Origin: Lysobacteraceae bacterium
GTDB lineage: Bacteria; Pseudomonadota; Gammaproteobacteria; Xanthomonadales; Xanthomonadaceae
DNA: 41,859 nt
Reading direction: 5' to 3'
NCBI GenBank assembly: GCA_024508915.1
Contig: JANINR010000054.1
Span: 1 to 41,859 of the forward strand
Shown: positions 41,144 through 41,859 of the stretch, piece after piece
How positions within the stretch are numbered: position 1 is the first letter of the stretch
How the letters are laid out: every line of letters begins with the position of its first letter
Notes under the pieces: model-generated
What the model was told of the DNA's origin: nothing
The model's input: only the letters and a program-made list of their open reading frames with translations
Databases searched by the model: none
Position numbers and translations under genes: made by a program

Positions 41144-41859
41144 TCAGTCGAACTTGACCGGGAGTTCGCGGCTCGTGTCCGCGCCGGCGGCGCTGCCCGG
41201 CGCCGGCATCGGATGGTCTTCGATGCGGACCCGGTCGCCGTCCGCGGGAAGCGCGGCGGGGTCGAGCGCGGCGGCGGCGAGCACGCGGTCGCCCGCGGCC
41301 AGGCCTTCGAGCACCTCGCTGGCGGCGAGGCCGCGCAGGCCGAGCCGGACCGGCACGCGCTGCACGCGGCCGTCGCGCACGCGCAGCACGCTGGCGCGAT
41401 CGGAGGCGTCGCTCGCGTCGAGCAGCGCGTCGTTGGGCACGACCAGGGCCTTGTCGCGCCGACCGGTGTGGATCGTCGCCGTCGCGGTCATGTCCTGGCG
41501 CACGAACGTCGCCTTCGGATCGATGCGCAGCCGCACGTCGACGGTTCCGCGCGCGGGGTCCACGCCCGGCGCGACGTGGAACACGGTGGCCGCGAACGGC
41601 CGGTCGGGGAAGGCATCGGCGATGCAGGTGGCGGCCTGGCCGACGCGGACGCGCGCGAGGTGCTTCTCGTCCATCGGCACGAGCACTTCGCCGGGCGCGT
41701 CGCGCGCGATCTCCATCAGCACGTCGCCGGCGCGCACGACGTCGCCGGGTTCCACCTCGCGGGTGAGCACGGTGCCGGCGACGGTGGCGCGCACCACGGC
41801 GCGCTCCAGCGCGGCGTCGGCGGCCGCGAGCTGCTCGCGCAGCTGCGCTTCGCGGGCGC
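41144..41859 (-). CDS. Efflux membrane-fusion (adaptor) protein, N terminus cut by window end
   Basis: The frame is open to the end of the window, so the N-terminal part is missing; about 237 residues are visible. The first visible part (EAQLREQLAAADAALERAVV) is a coiled-coil hairpin, then RATVAGTVLTREVEPGDVV is the second half of the lipoyl-like domain. Beta-barrel strands follow (VGQAATCIADAF, GTVDVRLRID), and VVPNDALL and GLAAGDRVLAAA belong to the membrane-proximal domain. It is an HlyD/RND-type periplasmic adaptor, MacA-like. It is first in the operon with the permease and ATPase, so it should link them to an outer-membrane channel. Confidence 0.9.
   Translation of the reverse strand, partial: AREAQLREQLAAADAALERAVVRATVAGTVLTREVEPGDVVRAGDVLMEIARDAPGEVLVPMDEKHLARVRVGQAATCIADAFPDRPFAATVFHVAPGVDPARGTVDVRLRIDPKATFVRQDMTATATIHTGRRDKALVVPNDALLDASDASDRASVLRVRDGRVQRVPVRLGLRGLAASEVLEGLAAGDRVLAAAALDPAALPADGDRVRIEDHPMPAPGSAAGADTSRELPVKFD

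Overview
The window looks like chromosome of a high-GC gammaproteobacterium of the Xanthomonadaceae/Lysobacteraceae (Lysobacter, Luteimonas or Stenotrophomonas type). This is inference. It rests on strongly GC-biased codon use, a Tat-exported class A beta-lactamase resembling the L2 enzyme, histidine degradation through formimidoylglutamate deiminase, an M1-peptidase/ABC-permease fusion, and many genes whose -10 box lies only 6-8 nt before the start codon (apparent leaderless mRNAs). I see no rRNA, tRNA, CRISPR array or insertion sequence, and no stretch over 300 bases without a gene.

Left part (1-7.4 kb): a truncated COG3650-like protein and a small membrane protein; divergent lpxH (lipid A) and gltX; then a zinc block. 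The block holds a Zur-type Fur-family repressor, an outer-membrane barrel protein, a ZnuA-type zinc-binding protein and a ZnuB-type permease, followed by a MerC-domain membrane protein. Two good Zur-box palindromes (3464-3478 and 6725-6739) precede the barrel protein and the MerC gene. No ZnuC ATPase is present. A ribosomal THX protein follows.

7.4-23.7 kb: hutI and hutF (divergent), an ada/alkA-type fusion with ogt (alkylation repair), a lipoprotein NPP-type phosphodiesterase, a SnoaL-like secreted protein, a translationally coupled pair of exported methyltransferase and two-lobed retropepsin-like protease, a membrane protein/winged-helix operon, the ABC ATPase plus permease-M1 fusion, and hutU. 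The hut genes are therefore split, and hutH and hutG are not in the window.

23.7-33.2 kb is an accessory defence island of visibly different codon use. It holds hsdM-hsdS-hsdR (type I restriction-modification), a TMEM175-type potassium channel gene, a 102-residue protein of unknown function and a GmrSD-like DUF262 protein, all in one direction with junctions of -4 to +25 bp. A small orphan gene follows.

33.2-41.9 kb: a membrane-anchored LuxR-type regulator with a DUF4199 protein; an HTH-MNT/HEPN toxin-antitoxin pair whose promoter carries two matched palindromic operators; a small lipoprotein; an M28 peptidase, L2-like beta-lactamase, GST and OsmC-family gene run; and, on the minus strand, a tripartite ABC exporter (ATPase, FtsX-like permease and a membrane-fusion protein cut by the window end).

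The most promising places for something new are the TMEM175/orf102/DUF262 segment in the restriction operon, the Zur-controlled MerC protein beside a ZnuC-less zinc importer, and the coupled periplasmic methyltransferase/protease pair.
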